Assembly: GCA_027257055.1 (NCBI GenBank)
Contig: JAPVLO010000384.1
Location: 2,294,001 to 2,358,000, forward strand
Direction of reading: 5' to 3'
Source of the DNA: Cephalopachus bancanus
Lineage: Eukaryota > Chordata > Mammalia > Primates > Tarsiidae
Length of the DNA: 64,000 nt
Shown here: one piece after another, positions 47,247-59,434 of the stretch
How positions within the stretch are numbered: position 1 is the stretch's first letter
How the letters are laid out: every line of letters begins with the position of its first letter
Notes under the pieces: model-generated
Databases searched by the model: none
What the model was told of the DNA's origin: nothing
Seen by the model: only the letters and a program-made list of their open reading frames with translations
Program-made: the position numbers and the translations under genes

Positions 47247-48184
47247 TTTCACCTGAGATTAAAAACAAAACAAAACAGTCACATTATCTCTAATTTACTG
47301 AGCAACTGATGGAACTTTTTGTTGTATCTGGCACTATATATACACCACAGTTATTCAAGGTATGTGGTATAAAGCTCAGTTGAGCTTTAGAAAACCGAGA
47401 GTAATTTTCTAAAGAGAGAGGAACTGGCTTTGGCTACAGAGCCACTTTTTACTTAATTATATAAGGAGCATTTCACACAGTCACAATTCAAATATTGCAG
47501 CTTCCAAATCCGTATACCAGTCATCGTCTTCGTCAAATGATATGAAGCTCATTGTTAAAAATGACAAATAAAAGTGGAGGCCACAATTCAGATCTATCCC
47601 AAGGCCAACCACCCATAACCATGTAATCAAAACTTAAGTCATCCTGATTTTCCTAAATTGCTGGCTCTGATCATAAATGAAGCAGAAAATGTAAGCTTCA
47701 TAGCCTTGTCAGCATGATTCAGTGAAATTAAACCAATCAGCAATAGACAGATCAGCTTAACAGTTCTACTCACCCTAAAAAGAATGCTAATGTATAACAG
47801 CCAATCCCAGAAAAGGTCAGAATATATCCTCTTGTATGCTGTATCAACTGTGCTGTCACCAGGGCTTCTGCCACTCAGTTCGAGATCTCCCGGTTCACGA
47901 GCTGTTCTTTGTAGATGCAAGAAACATTTATAATTGTCCTAACTTTCTCTGATTTTATTTCTGACTTCATAAAAATCAAAGACCCAACTCTGTACACTGG
48001 AGAAAGAAGGGAGATCGAGGAGGGAGAAGATCCATGATACAGTAGCTGTGAACTGTTTAATTTTAATGAATCTGCAGAGGAAAGCTAGCAGAATCTTATA
48101 TAAGGAGAATGTTTACTATCTATCCCTCCCTCTTTTTCTTCATTCTATGTATTCTAGACCTCTCTTGTTATCTATTGATTGCAA
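47247..48184. other. Unassigned DNA
   Basis: No gene or repeat was named. 47640-47930 has a more complex composition and an antisense 93-codon frame with no recognised domain. Confidence 0.4.
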
Positions 48185-48325
48185 ATGATGTACCAGACAC
48201 TGTTCTAAGGGTACCTGTCATTTTCACAACAACCCGATGGAGCATCATAGTCACCCCCACTTTACAGAGGAGGAAACAGAGGCACTCAGCTGCTGAGCCA
48301 AGTAGCTGAATCTGCCCTGTTCACC
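48185..48325 (-). mobile_element. MIR, antisense
   Basis: ACCAGACACTGTTCTAAGGG, then CAACAACCCGATGGAG, then CTTTACAGAGGAGGAAACAG and GAGCCAAGTAGCTGAATCTG follow the MIR order in antisense. Confidence 0.75.
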
Positions 48326-48787
48326 ACAACATTCAGCTTCTCCTTTTATATGATGCATGCTCAGAAATCTCATGCACCTGTCATTTTCTCTGGTGAAGAC
48401 AGCCAACTGAAATATTCAGGAAAGCTTAGCAATTATAAATAATTCCATCACATTTGTCTCTGGAATTTGCTCTACAATATCTCCAGGGTAGGTTTCTGCT
48501 CTCTGAAAGTGAGGATGAAAAGAAAACTCTTGCTGAACTGTTATTAGAATCCGTACTATGGCTAAAGTGAAAACCAAAGGACTCTCTAGGAAACCCAATT
48601 CCCTGTATGTGAGGGAAGTGGAGACCGGCTTCGAAAGGATATATTTTCTCTGCTGGGACACTGGAAAGACTATCTTGCACATTCTAAAGCCAAGAGTAAA
48701 ATCATGCACGATGTTTGTCCATGTTGGCTGGTAGCAGATTGCTAGGCACTGATTTTTCAATGGGAATGCAGTGAACCTTTTGGAGGG

Positions 48788-48905
48788 GACAGTGTGGTAT
48801 CATGGGAAGACAGCTGTCCTGGGAGTCAAGAGCCAGTTTTGCTCATAGCCACATAGCTTTATTCCCTCAGCTTCATTTCACTTATGGGAGCTGCAGTTTT
48901 CTTTT
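48788..48905 (+). mobile_element. MIR, sense
   Basis: ACAGTGTGGTATCATGGGAA, CTGGGAGTCAAGAGCCAGTT and a CCCTCAGCTTCATTTCACTT core fit MIR in sense order. It is moderately decayed. Confidence 0.6.
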
Positions 48906-49344
48906 CTGAGAATTTAAATTGTAAAAACTAAATATAGAAGTTTCTGGAAGACTAAGAGGTAGCGAATCCACTAGAGGACTTAATGACTATGGAAAAGTAC
49001 CTCTTTGGCCTAGAGGAAAAAGGGAATTGCACCAGAGAGGGAGAGAGAGAGAGAGACAAGGTAACAAACACCAACAAGAGAGGAATGTTCTCTTAGGAGG
49101 CATCCAAGAGGCCTTCCAAGCACTGTGGACTTACCCAGCTGTATGCAATGTCTGAACACAAAGTTCAATCCTATAACTACTCTTATTTTGCTTCTGTAGA
49201 GCTTTTGCAAGAGTTGAGGCTAATTGTGACATTTAATAGCCTATAAAAGTCCCACTCACAAAATAGAAAAGAAAAGAAAGAAAGAAAGGTTTTCTGCAAA
49301 AATATCATTGCTCTGCCTACACTCAGCTATCTCTCTAGGGTAAA
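48906..49344. other. Unassigned DNA with (GA)n and (GAAA)n
   Basis: A GA run lies at about 49038-49059 and a GAAA-type run at about 49264-49290. Nothing else was recognised. Confidence 0.5.
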
Positions 49345-49850
49345 AGTTAGTAAAGTACAACCCATAGACCAAACCATCCCACTACCTGTTTGGTAAATAA
49401 AGTTTTATTGGAACACAGTCACATACGTTTGCTTACCAATGGCTTCTTTCAACAACAGCAGAGTTGAGAAGATGAGATAGAAACCATGTGGGCCACAAAG
49501 CAAAAATACTGAGGCTATTTTTAGATTAAGTGCTGGCTAGGCACGGTGGCTCACGCCAATAATCCCAGCACTTTGAGAGGATTGCCTGAACCCACGGATT
49601 TGAGACTAGCCTGGGCAACTTGGTGAGACCTCACCTCTACAATAAATCAAAAAAATTAGCCGGGCCTGGTGGCGCGTGGCTGTACTTCCAGCTAATTGGA
49701 AGGCTGAGGCAGAAAGATCACCTGAGCCTAACAGGCAGAGGCTACGGTGGCCATAAGTGTTGCCCCTGCCCTCCAGCCTGGGCGACAGAGTGAGATTCCG
49801 ACTCAAAAAAATAAAAAGATTAAGTAGTGACCCCTGCTTTAGGGGATCTT
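49345..49850 (-). mobile_element. hAT-type DNA transposon fossil, split by an Alu
   Basis: The part AAATAAAGTTTTATTGGAACA, GCAGAGTTGAGAAGATG and the end GTGACCCCTGCTTTAG match, in antisense, a common mammalian non-autonomous hAT element whose end reads CAGGGGTC. The exact family is not resolved. An Alu occupies 49532-49816 near its end. Confidence 0.6.
49532..49816 (+). mobile_element. Older Alu, sense
   Basis: A diverged dimer with GGCACGGTGGCTCACGCC, so it keeps the ancestral CACG in the A-box region, unlike the young copies. It has a small deletion in the left arm at about 49577. It is flanked by AGATTAAGT at 49523-49531 and 49817-49825. Confidence 0.9.
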
Positions 49851-52160
49851 AGAAGTAACTCTAGCTCAAAGAACTTCTGTCCTGTTCTAAACTGTGAGAC
49901 ACCAACATGGTCAGGCTGTCCTCTCAATATGTATTCACCCATAGTCCAAGGGTATTCTCAAGATCAAGCATGCCTCAAGGGAATTTACGTTCTTTCCACT
50001 ACATCAGTTCTCTAACAGCCGAATCACCTGATTATCCTTCTCCCTGCAGTCTGCTACACAGCACTTGCATCTCCAAGATCACCTCAGTGCTGGCAATGGA
50101 TGCAGGGATGGGATTTATAGCAAAGCAAGCAATCATAAAAATACCCCAAGTGAGCCATGGTTAGCACAAAACTTCACGCACACTTTCATGAATACAGGAG
50201 ATAACTCATTTTAACTAGTCTGGGGGAATATCGTTAAATGAAAAGTCATCTATTTGTCTAGCACTTCACCCAACAAGCAGTCTTGTGAAAAAATTATATA
50301 AAGCGGCTTCATTAGCAGAAATTATGCTATAACGATATAGCCAACTTTAAGCAGGTAGATTAAATTTAGACATTAAAAATTCCTAGTGCAGCATAGCTAG
50401 GAAACCCATACATATCACCCATAGCTACTGTCTGATACTTGATTCCCTTTCCTTAGAATAAATTGACTTGACTTCACTTCTTGATACAAGATCTTAGAAG
50501 ACACCAGAAATTCCTTCAATTCTTTCATAAGCAAGTATTATTCATTACTCCTCTGCTCTTCAAAGACGGCTCTCCACTTGTTTTTCTCCACCCATTTGTC
50601 TTAGCTGAGATTTTTTTCTGAGAAGCAACAGGCCTAGCTCCTAAAAATTTGATTGTTAATTAATATATGCATTTATATTTATGTCACCTGTCCAGGTCCC
50701 TCCTCACTTGTGGGCTTTCAAACACCAGGAAAGGGAGCACTCTCTGAATTCACCATAAGGTCCCTGGCAAAAACACAGAATCTCTTTTGTTATATACAGT
50801 TACAAGCTTGTCTTTTCCATCTTTTTATGTAACCTTTTATCTTCTCTGGAATACTGTGGTGTAGTCAAGTTCTAGGTTACCAGTCCACTGGTTAGAACAA
50901 TGACATGGATCAAGATAAGTTTTTTCTTTTTTATAAAATTGAATGGAATACATCCAGATAGAGCAGATAATAAAAGAAAATATTAGAGGGCGCCACACTT
51001 ACTAGCATATACAAAATTTTATATACAACATTACATTTATGTTATATATAAATTGTATTTATTTTTATTTTTATATTTATATGCTGGGCTACAAAATTTT
51101 ATATATATCATTGCATTTGTGTTATATATAAATTATATTTATTTGCATTTTTATTTATATTTATATGTTGGGCCACAATGAAGAATACACTTAATTTGTT
51201 GATTAACATAAAATAAATTTGGAAGCTACTATTCGGATGTCTTTTCTCCCCTTTCCACCTCATCTTTCAAAGTTCTTCCTTTAATACATGTTTATATTTG
51301 CATTTATATTCAGTGACTCAGCCTTTAACTTTAAGACCCCAGATAATATCTGAGTTCCCAAATCATCCTTCAAGATTGCTTTGCTTGTTCTTTTTTTAAA
51401 ATGTTCCTTTAGATCAATTTACTTGGACAAATGTTATCTCTGTTTTTGGCCCAAATACTGGAGGACATTTTTATATTGTGAAATAAAAATGCCACTGCAG
51501 CACTAAAAATCTAATTACTAATGAATATGTGTATTTTTATTTGTAAATGGATACTGTAATGGCTAACTTACTGTAACCGAAATGAGCATTGCTTTAACGT
51601 TTATTACTTTTTTCTAATTCATAATTCACAGGCTTATGTAGATCATTGTTTTTAAACAACTCAGTAAGTTGTGATTTGAAATTAAAGCAGTATATTTTAG
51701 GAAAAAATGGAAGCACATAAAATTTCTTGACAATGAAGAAGAAGAATATTTTTACTGAAGTAGAAATCCACAGTCTCTCTCAACTATTGGAGACAATGAC
51801 AATGACAATCTCAGTCAAGTGAACTTCACGACATCCTGATACCACTTTCATTTGTGGTTCACAAGGTAAAGCACAGCTGAGTCCCTGGATTTTTCTAATA
51901 ACTTTTATCATTTATTTCTAAGACTTCTACAACTAACTGACTTGGTAAAACTATATTTATGTTTTTAAATTTGCCCATAACATAATGAATTTTCTATCTT
52001 TTTTTTCCCCAAATAGATCACAGCAAGATCCTGACTTTTATCTTTGCATTTTCAAGACCTACATTTGTCAACTTATAAGTAGCAATATTAAATCTCATTC
52101 TCTGTTTGGATGCAAGTTGAACTGGATGTAGATGACTTATGGGGCTGCTTGCATTTTTAG
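49851..52160. other. Unassigned DNA with an 80-bp tandem repeat
   Basis: Apart from the AT-rich tandem pair at 51010-51173 no repeat or gene was recognised. Confidence 0.45.
51010..51173. repeat. Tandem duplication, two units of about 80 bp
   Basis: Units at 51010-51089 and 51090-51173 both run from TACAAAATTTTATATA to TATATG(C/T)TGGGC. The second unit has a 4-base net gain. Both are AT-rich. Confidence 0.85.
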
Positions 52161-52174
52161 AAATAATTACCCTA

Positions 52175-52506
52175 CTGGACCACATAAAAAAAAATGTGGC
52201 CCATATACACAATGGAATATTATACAGCCATCAAGAAGGACAAACATATGGGCTTGGCAGCAACTTGGATGGATTTGGAGTCTATCATACTCAGGGATCT
52301 ATCACAGAAACAAAGAACAGAGCACCATATGTTCTCACTCATCAGTGGACCTTGAACAGTTATCATAATACTATAAGAAAGGGATTGGCAGCAGTGGGAA
52401 ACTGTCAGGGGAGGGAGGGACACACCTTGTCAACAAGGGTATCTGCATAATCAACGTTTGTATACCTAATCCTGAATTGTACCCCACATCTTTATAATAA
52501 TTTAAA
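52175..52506 (+). mobile_element. Lemur-type L1 3' end, sense
   Basis: A 5'-truncated L1 of about 330 bp showing the terminal ORF2 region and the 3' UTR, ending TGAATTGTACCCCACATCTT and an AT-rich tail. A possible target-site duplication is AAATAATTACCCTA at 52161-52174 and 52507-52520 (12 of 14). Confidence 0.88.
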
Positions 52507-52669
52507 AAATACTTATCCTAACCTTAAGACATTATGATTTTCATCTGTCTGTCTCTCTAACTGTTCTAATGCCACTCCCCATCTAGGTCTTGATGCTGCA
52601 GTCCTGGGTTGGCCATCAACCCAAAGACATTCAGCGACTCTCCAACTGACGTCCTTGCCCACACTCTTC

Positions 52670-52915
52670 TGTTCATCCTGAACACTCTTTCTCGCTTCCT
52701 ATTGCTATCTCCTGCATATTAGCCAGACCTCACCTAAAAGCCAATTCCTCAGGTAAACTTTCCCTGCTCTTCCTTATTTAAATGGGTCCTACCTCAGCTT
52801 CCATCATGAAACCCTATTTTTTTCTTCCAAATATGACAATATGGTCCCCCTGACATGTGTTATTTTGTCTCACCATGATGTGAGTTGCTAAAGGAGAAGA
52901 TACTTTTCTATAATA
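52670..52915 (-). mobile_element. L2 LINE 3' end, antisense
   Basis: AGACCTCACCTAAAAGCC, AAACTTTCCCTGCTCTTCC and CCATGATGTGAGTTGCTAAA occur in the order expected of an L2 3' end in antisense. Divergence is high. Confidence 0.55.
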
Positions 52916-52986
52916 CTTTTTCATGTATATTCTCAGCAGGAGGTACAACTTTTTTGGTATGCATTATGCCAATTCATTTCTATTTT

Positions 52987-53272
52987 TTGTTTTTTTTGAG
53001 TTGGAGTCTCACTCTGTCGCCCAGTCTAGAGTGCAGTGGCCGCTCCCAGCCACCGCAGCCTCGACCTGCTGGGCTCTGGCGATCCTTCCGCCTCAGCCTT
53101 CCAAGCAGCTGGAACTACAGGCGCGCGCTACCACGGCTGGCTAATTTTTTTATTTACTGTAGAGATGAGGTCTCACCTACCCAGGCAGGTCTCGAACCCG
53201 CGGGCTCAGGCAATCCACTCACCTCAGCCTCCCAAAGGCACGGGATTACAGGCTGAGCCACTGAGCCTGGCC
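52987..53272 (-). mobile_element. Alu, antisense
   Basis: A full dimer flanked by a perfect 14-bp duplication, TTCATTTCTATTTT, at 52973-52986 and 53273-53286. Confidence 0.95.
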
Positions 53273-54351
53273 TTCATTTCTATTTTAATGGAATGATGAA
53301 GGAATCATTGAGTTATTTAAGTTGAATCAACATGCGAGCCTTTTGAAAAATATTGTGAAAACCATTCCTTTTTAGTATGCGTATCTCCTGCTCTCAGACC
53401 CAGGTTGTATGCTTTACAATCAGCCACACAAAAGGATAGGATTTTACCCTAAAATATAGCCTCTTTACCCTAAAATATCCAGGGACCCAATGTTGAATCA
53501 AGATGCTGGCTACTTCCTTATTCGCTTCTTAGTCATCACATACTCGGTTTCCTTCTCTCCTCAGTGGTTCATTTTGGTTTTTGTTGTTTTATTTTTTGTT
53601 TTAAAGATGTGGGGTACAATATAGGTTTAGGTACCTAAGTGGTACATCATACAGTTAAAGTTAGATAATCTTATTGATGTTATGTGCACCTACCACTACT
53701 GTCAGGCCCTTTCTTGTAATATTAGGATAAATGTTCAGGGTGCACTTATGAGTGAGTACATGTAGTACTCAGATCTTTGTTTCTGTAATAAATCACTGAG
53801 TATTACAAACTCTAATTCCACCCAGGTTGCTGTGAGGTTCCTAATTGTTTATTTCTTTATGGCTCCATAGTATTCCATCATGTAAATGTACCACACTTTC
53901 TGTACCCAGTCCACTTTCAATGGACAGCATGGTTGGTTCGTGTTTTTGCTATTGTGAATAGTGCTGCAATAAACATGCATATGCAGGCATTTTTTTTGTA
54001 GAGTTAGTTCCTCTGGGTATATTTCCAGAGGGGGATTGCTGGGTCATAAGGAAGGTCGATTTTTAGATCTTTTAGAAATCACGACACTGTTTTCCACAGA
54101 GGTTGTACGACTTTGCACTCCCACCAACAGTGTAGAAGTATTCCCTTTCCCCCACACCCCACATCCTCTCCAGCATCTGTTGCTTTGTGAGTTATTGATG
54201 ATGGCCATCCTAAGTGGAATGAGGAGGTATCTCAGTGTGGTTTTAATTTTCATTTATTTGATGACTAGTGAGGCTGAGCATTTTTTCATGTGTCTATTGG
54301 CTGCTCGTATGTCTTCTTCTGAGAAGTGTCTATTCATATATTTTGCCAATT

Positions 54352-54403
54352 TTTTTTTTAGTTGGAGTCTCACTCTATCGCCAAGGCTGGAGTGCAGTGG
54401 CAA
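54352..54403 (-). mobile_element. Minimal Alu fragment (about 50 bp)
   Basis: A T run followed by AGTTGGAGTCTCACTCT and GGCTGGAGTGCAGTGGCAA is only the 3' end of an Alu. The L1 sequence resumes with CCCATTTTTTAATAGGG. The flanks CCAATTTTT and CCCATTTTT look like a short duplication, so this is probably a severely 5'-truncated insertion rather than a deletion remnant. Confidence 0.8.
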
Positions 54404-55228
54404 CCCATTTTTTAATAGGGTAGTTTGCTCTTTTTCCTTTTGAACTTTTGAGTTCCTTGCAGGTCCTAGATGCCAGGCCTTTGTCAGATATAGAATTGGC
54501 AAATATTTTCCCCCATTCTGTGGGCAGTCTCCCTGTTCTCTTGATGATATCTTTTGCTTTGCAGAAGCTTTTCAGTTTGATGAGGTCCCATTTGTCTATC
54601 TTATCTTTTATAGCTTTCACTTTTAGAGAGTTGATCAGAAATTGGTTGCCTATTTCAATTTCTGTGAGGGTGTTTCCTACGTTTTCTTCTAGGATTCTTA
54701 TAGTTTGAAGTTTTACATCTAGGTCTTTGATCAGTTTAGAGTTTATTTATGTGTATGGTAGGAGTCCTGTTTCAGTCTTCTGCATGTGGTCAGCCAGTTT
54801 TCCTCTCCCCAGTGGTTGTTGGTGGAGGCTTTGTCAAAGATGAGTTAGTTGAGAAATTGAGGTTTTGCTTCCAGAATATCTATCCTGTTCCACTGGTCTA
54901 TATGGCTGCTCTTGTACCAATACCAAGCTGTTTTGATTATTGTCACTTTACCGCAGAGTTTGAAGTCTGGAAATGTGATACCTCTGACTTTGCTTCTTTT
55001 GCTAATGATTGTTTGGGCTATTAGTGGCATTTAAGTTTCCATATGAATTTCTGTATTGTCATTTCCAGGTCTTAGAAGAATGATGTTGGTAATTTAATGG
55101 GTATTGAATTAAATCTGTAGATGGCCTTTGGTAGGATGGACAACTTAACAATATTAATTCTTCCAATCCATGAGCATGGAATATTTTTTCCATTTGTTTA
55201 TGTCTTTGATTTCTTTGAAAAACTTTTT

Positions 55229-55323
55229 GTCATTTATTTATTTATTTATTTTTAGAAAGCAGGATTTATTGAGAGGATAGAAAAGCTCCCACCATGGGAG
55301 GGGACCCAAAAGGATTGCCCTAT
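55229..55323 (-). mobile_element. Short retroposed LTR-like transcript 3' end
   Basis: About 95 bp foreign to L1 interrupt ORF2. On the minus strand it reads GTCCCCTCCCATGG, then CTCTCAATAAATCCTGC, then an AAAT-type tail. The polyadenylation signal and following bases resemble the R region of a retroviral LTR. No clear target-site duplication was seen. It is related in layout and partly in sequence to 17109-17266. Confidence 0.55.
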
Positions 55324-56343
55324 AGTCTTCATTGTAAAGGTCTTTCACTTCTCTAGTTAGGAAGATGTCAAGGTATTTCATTTTTTGTGTGTGTGGCTAT
55401 TATGAATGAGATTGAGTTCATTCAGTCTTTATCAGTGCAAGGAAATTTTTGACAGATTCTCATAAATTTTTGAGGTATGCGATCATATTGCCAGCAAAGA
55501 GGGATAAGGTAACTTCCTCTTTTCCTATTTGGATACCCCTGATTTCCTTCTCTTGTCAGATTGCTCTAGCTAGAGCTTCCAATACTTTATTGAACAAGAG
55601 GGGTGAGAGTGGGTCTTGTCTTGTCTTGTTCTGATTTTTAGGGGAAATGCTTCCAATTTCTGTCTGTTTAGCAGTATGTTGACTGTGAATTTATCATAGA
55701 TGGTTCTTACTATTTTGAGGTATGCTCCATCTATGCCTAGGTATTCAAGTGTTTTTATCAAGAAGGGATGCTGAATTTTGTCAAAATCTATGTCTAATGA
55801 TATTATCATGTGATTCTTGTTTTTATATCCGTTTTTATTATCACAGCTTGAAAACTGTGTCTAATGATATTATCATGTGGTTCTTGTTTTTATATCTGTT
55901 GAAGTATTTAATTACGTTTATGCTCTTGCAGATGTCATATCAGCCTTTCATTCTGGGGATGAGGCCTACTTGGTCATGGGTAGATGACTTTTGAGATGTC
56001 ATCTCATGACTTGTTGGATTCAGTTTGTTAGAATCATACTGGGAATTTTTGCATCTATGTTCATCAAGGATATTGGCCTGGAGTTCTCTTTCTTTATTGG
56101 AATTTTACCAGGTTTGGGTATCAATGTGATGGCAGTGTCATAAAATAATTTGGAGAGAGTTCTATCCTTCTCGATCACCTGAAATACTTTCACTAGGATT
56201 GGCATCATCTCCTCCTTGATTGTTTTGTAGAATTCTGCTGGAAATCTGTCTGGTTCAGGGCTTTATTTTATAGGTAGTTCATTTATTATGAAGTCAATTT
56301 CCTGGGTTGTTATTGATCTATTTAGGGTTTCAAGGTCTTCTTC

Positions 56344-56637
56344 CTTTTTTTTTTTTTTTGAGTTGTAGTCTCACTCTGTTCCTCAGACTGGAGTGCAGTG
56401 GTCACTCCCTGCTTCCACAGCCTCGACCTGCTGGGCTCCGGTGATCCTTCCGCCTCAGCCTTCCAAGTAGCTGGAACTATAGGCACGTGCTACCACACCT
56501 GGCTAATTTTTTGATTTATTGTAGAGATGAGGTCTCGCCAAGTTGCCCAGGCAGGTCTCAAACCCGCGGGCTCTGACAATCCACTCACCTCAGCCTCCCA
56601 AAGCACGGGATTACAGGCTGAGCCACCGAGCCCTGCT
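56344..56637 (-). mobile_element. Alu, antisense, in L1 ORF2
   Basis: A full dimer with a poly-T start, flanked by GTCTTCTTC at 56335-56343 and 56640-56648 (with AA just before each). It splits the L1 between endonuclease and RT. Confidence 0.92.
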
Positions 56638-58139
56638 AAGTCTTCTTCTTTCAACCTGGAAAGGTTGTGTGATGTCAGACAACCTCCATTTCATTTAGAT
56701 TTTCAAGTTTGTTTTCATATAATTGTACATAGTAATCTCTGATAGTCTTTTGTATTTTGGGGGGTCCATTGTGACTTGATCATTTGCATTTCTGACTATG
56801 TGTATTTGGGCTTTTTCTTTCTTTTTCTTGGTCAATCTGGCTAGGGGTCTATCGATCTTGTTTATCCTTTCCAAGAACCAGGTTTTTGTTTCATTTATTA
56901 TATTTTTGTCTTCTATGTCCTGTATTGGGACTTATATTTTGTGATCTGGATTCTTCTGCTGATGTTAGTGTTTTGGTAGTCTTGTTTTTCTAGCTCCCTT
57001 AGGTAATTTGTGATCTTTCCATTTTCTTCATGTGTGTTCATAGAAATATGAAATCTTCTCTTAGTACTTCTTTCATGATATCCCACAGGTTTTTGTAAGA
57101 TATTTCTTCATTTTGATTTGTTTTCAGGAAACTTTTAATTTCTGCTTTAATTTCTGTGTTGACCCAGGAGTCCTTCAGCAATCATGTTGCTTAGCATCCA
57201 TGTTTTTGTGGGTTTTGGGGAAACTTTGTTGGTCTTGATATTTATTTTTGTTCCACTGTGGTCTGAGAAGTTAGATGGCAGTAATTTGGTGCTGTGAAAT
57301 TTGTGTATGCTTGATTTATAACCAAGGATGTGGTTGATCTTAGAGTACATTCCATGTGTTGATAAGTAGTATGGATATTCTGTTGTTGTTGAGTGGAGTG
57401 TTCATAGGTTTCTATTAAGTCCATTTGGTGAAGCATCAAGTTGAGGTTCTGAATCTCTGTGTTGATTTTTTTGCCTTGATGACTTATCTAGGGTTGTTAC
57501 TGGGGTAATTAACTCCCCAGCTATGATAATTTTAGAGTCAATATCTTTTTTAGTTTATCTATTTGCTGCTTTATAAAAATTGGTGCTCTTATTTTGGATC
57601 CACATATATTTAGGATGGATATTTTTGGATAATAGACAGAATCTTTTATCATTATGTCATGACTTTTTTTTCATTTTTGATAGCTTAAAGAATATTTTGT
57701 CTGATATTAAGATCACAACTCCTGCTTTCTTTTGTGTTCCATTCACTTGAATATTTGTTTTCCATCCTCTCACTTTGGTTCTGTGGGTGTCCATTCTGGA
57801 GAGATGAACTCCTGGAGATAGCATATTGTTGCATCATTTTTTAAAATCCAGTTTGCCACTCTGTGTCTTTTCAGTGGTACATTTAGTCCATTCATGTTCA
57901 GGATATTGAGATGTGAGAGTTTATTCTTGTCATGAGGTTCTTATAGAGTTGATTGCTGTTGGTTGTTTGTTTTTGGCTTTCTTTTGGTGTTTGGAGTGGT
58001 ATGTGTGTGTGTGTTCACTCGTTTTCATGCATTCTTGGAAAAAGCATTGTCTTTCTCCCCCCCATCCCCCACCCCTTGTTTAATACTTTTTAAAGTGTTT
58101 CTTGTAAACCTCATCTGGAGGCTGCATAAGTTCTTAGGG

Positions 58140-59000
58140 ACTGAGTGTCTGGGAAGGATTTTAATTCTCCATTGCTGTTGAAGCTTAGGTTACATGATAA
58201 GGAAATTCTTGGTTGGAATTATTTATCTTTGAGAACTTTGAAGATTGGACTACAGTTTCTTCTAGTCTGTAGTGTGTCTGTAGGCAAGTCTGCTACTGAC
58301 CTTTCTCTCTTGCTGCCTTTAGAATTTTTTCTTTTACTCCTACTTTGTGTAAGCAAATTACTATGTGTCTAGGAGTTGTTCTCCTCATTTGATATCTCAC
58401 ATGGGTTCTCTGAATTTCTTGTGTTTGAATGGTCATCTCATCTTTCTGATGAGATGAGGAAAGTTTTATTGAATAATTTCATGGAATGTGTGTTCCAGGG
58501 TGGTCTCTGTCTCTTCATCTGCCTCAGGAATGCCAATTAATCTTAGGTTAATTAATCTTGAGATAGCCATGCATCTCTTGGAGGCTTCTTCGGTCTTTTT
58601 AAGCTTCTCTATGTTTTTAACAATTTGGATTAGTTCCACACTATGATCCTCAAGCTCTGAGATTCGTTCTTCTGCTTGGTTAATACTGCTTCCCATGTTT
58701 GTCATTTTGTTATTGATTTTGTTTACTGTTTTCTTTATTGCCATCTCAGTTATCAACTCCCTCATTCTTTCCTGTTCTCTCTCCTAATTTCTATTCATTC
58801 TTTCTGTTAATTTCTTGATATTGGGATTTTTGGCTTGAAACCAGTTATTGTGGGGGTTCTTCATTGAGTTCCGAAGTCTGTATTCTTCAGTGCTGTCTTC
58901 CCAGGGTCCGAGATGGAACCTGTGATCCTCCTTTGGTTCTTCTTCATTTGTGATGGCTTTCTTTCCCCTTTTCCCTCCTTCTTTAAGTCTGTTGCTCAGT
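58140..59000 (-). pseudogene. L1 ORF1 remnant of the long antisense L1
   Basis: L1 ORF1p is the RNA-binding trimeric protein of the L1 particle. A 99-codon open part (58466-58765) shows the coiled coil (INQAEERISELEDHSVELIQ) followed by the start of the RRM (LRLIGIPEADEETE). The RRM and C-terminal domain continue at about 58460-58140 in broken frames. The N-terminal part lies at about 58770-59000, also broken. Like the old sense L1, it is followed by an inter-ORF stretch before ORF2 starts. Confidence 0.82.
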
Positions 59001-59350
59001 GATAGGGAGGATAGCTTTCACTTCTCTTTGCTCAATCCCCTATTCTTATGCAGATCCTTTGGAATTGTTCAATTTTGAAGCCAGACTTGGAATGCGAGGG
59101 GTGAGGGGGAATCTGCTTTCTTGCAGTTTTGAGATTTGATTAAGGTGTGATGGTAGGAGCTGTGGTTTAGAAGCTATCTGCAGATCACAGTATCTGCTTA
59201 CAGATTTATGAGACCCCTGGAACCCACTTCCCACCACCTTGCAATCTGTCCATGTGGTTGGGGCATATGTATTCCCCTGAGAGCAAAATGAGATAAGAAA
59301 AAGGAAAAGAACAGATGAAAGGAGAAGGGAGATGAAAGGAAGGTGAAGAG

Positions 59351-59434
59351 AGAAGAAGAAGAAAAAGAAGAAGAAGAAGAAGAAGAAGAAGCAGAAGAAG
59401 AAGAGGAGGAGGAGGAGGAGGAGGAGGAGGAGGA
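59351..59434. repeat. (GAA)n/(GAG)n purine tract
   Basis: GAA units at 59351-59403 with one GCA interruption pass into GAG units at 59404-59434. They lie in a longer almost pure purine stretch from about 59279. The tract falls within the 5' UTR of the antisense L1. Confidence 0.92.

Larger units (their letters stand above)
53640..57935 (-). pseudogene. L1 ORF2 (endonuclease, RT, C-terminal domain), broken
   Basis: The ORF2 remnant of the long antisense L1. The endonuclease region begins at about 57935 (SILNMNGLNVPLKRHR) and runs to about 57150. The RT region lies at about 56330-55440: [13 protein letters not shown] motif near 56050 and [20 protein letters not shown] near 55790-55725. At the catalytic box (about 55478-55504) translation gives FAGNMIAYL, so both catalytic aspartates are replaced. 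The tail part shows KLKSFCKAKDIIKR near 54575-54540. Stops, frameshifts and three insertions break it. An intact L1 ORF2p is near 1,275 residues. Confidence 0.85.
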
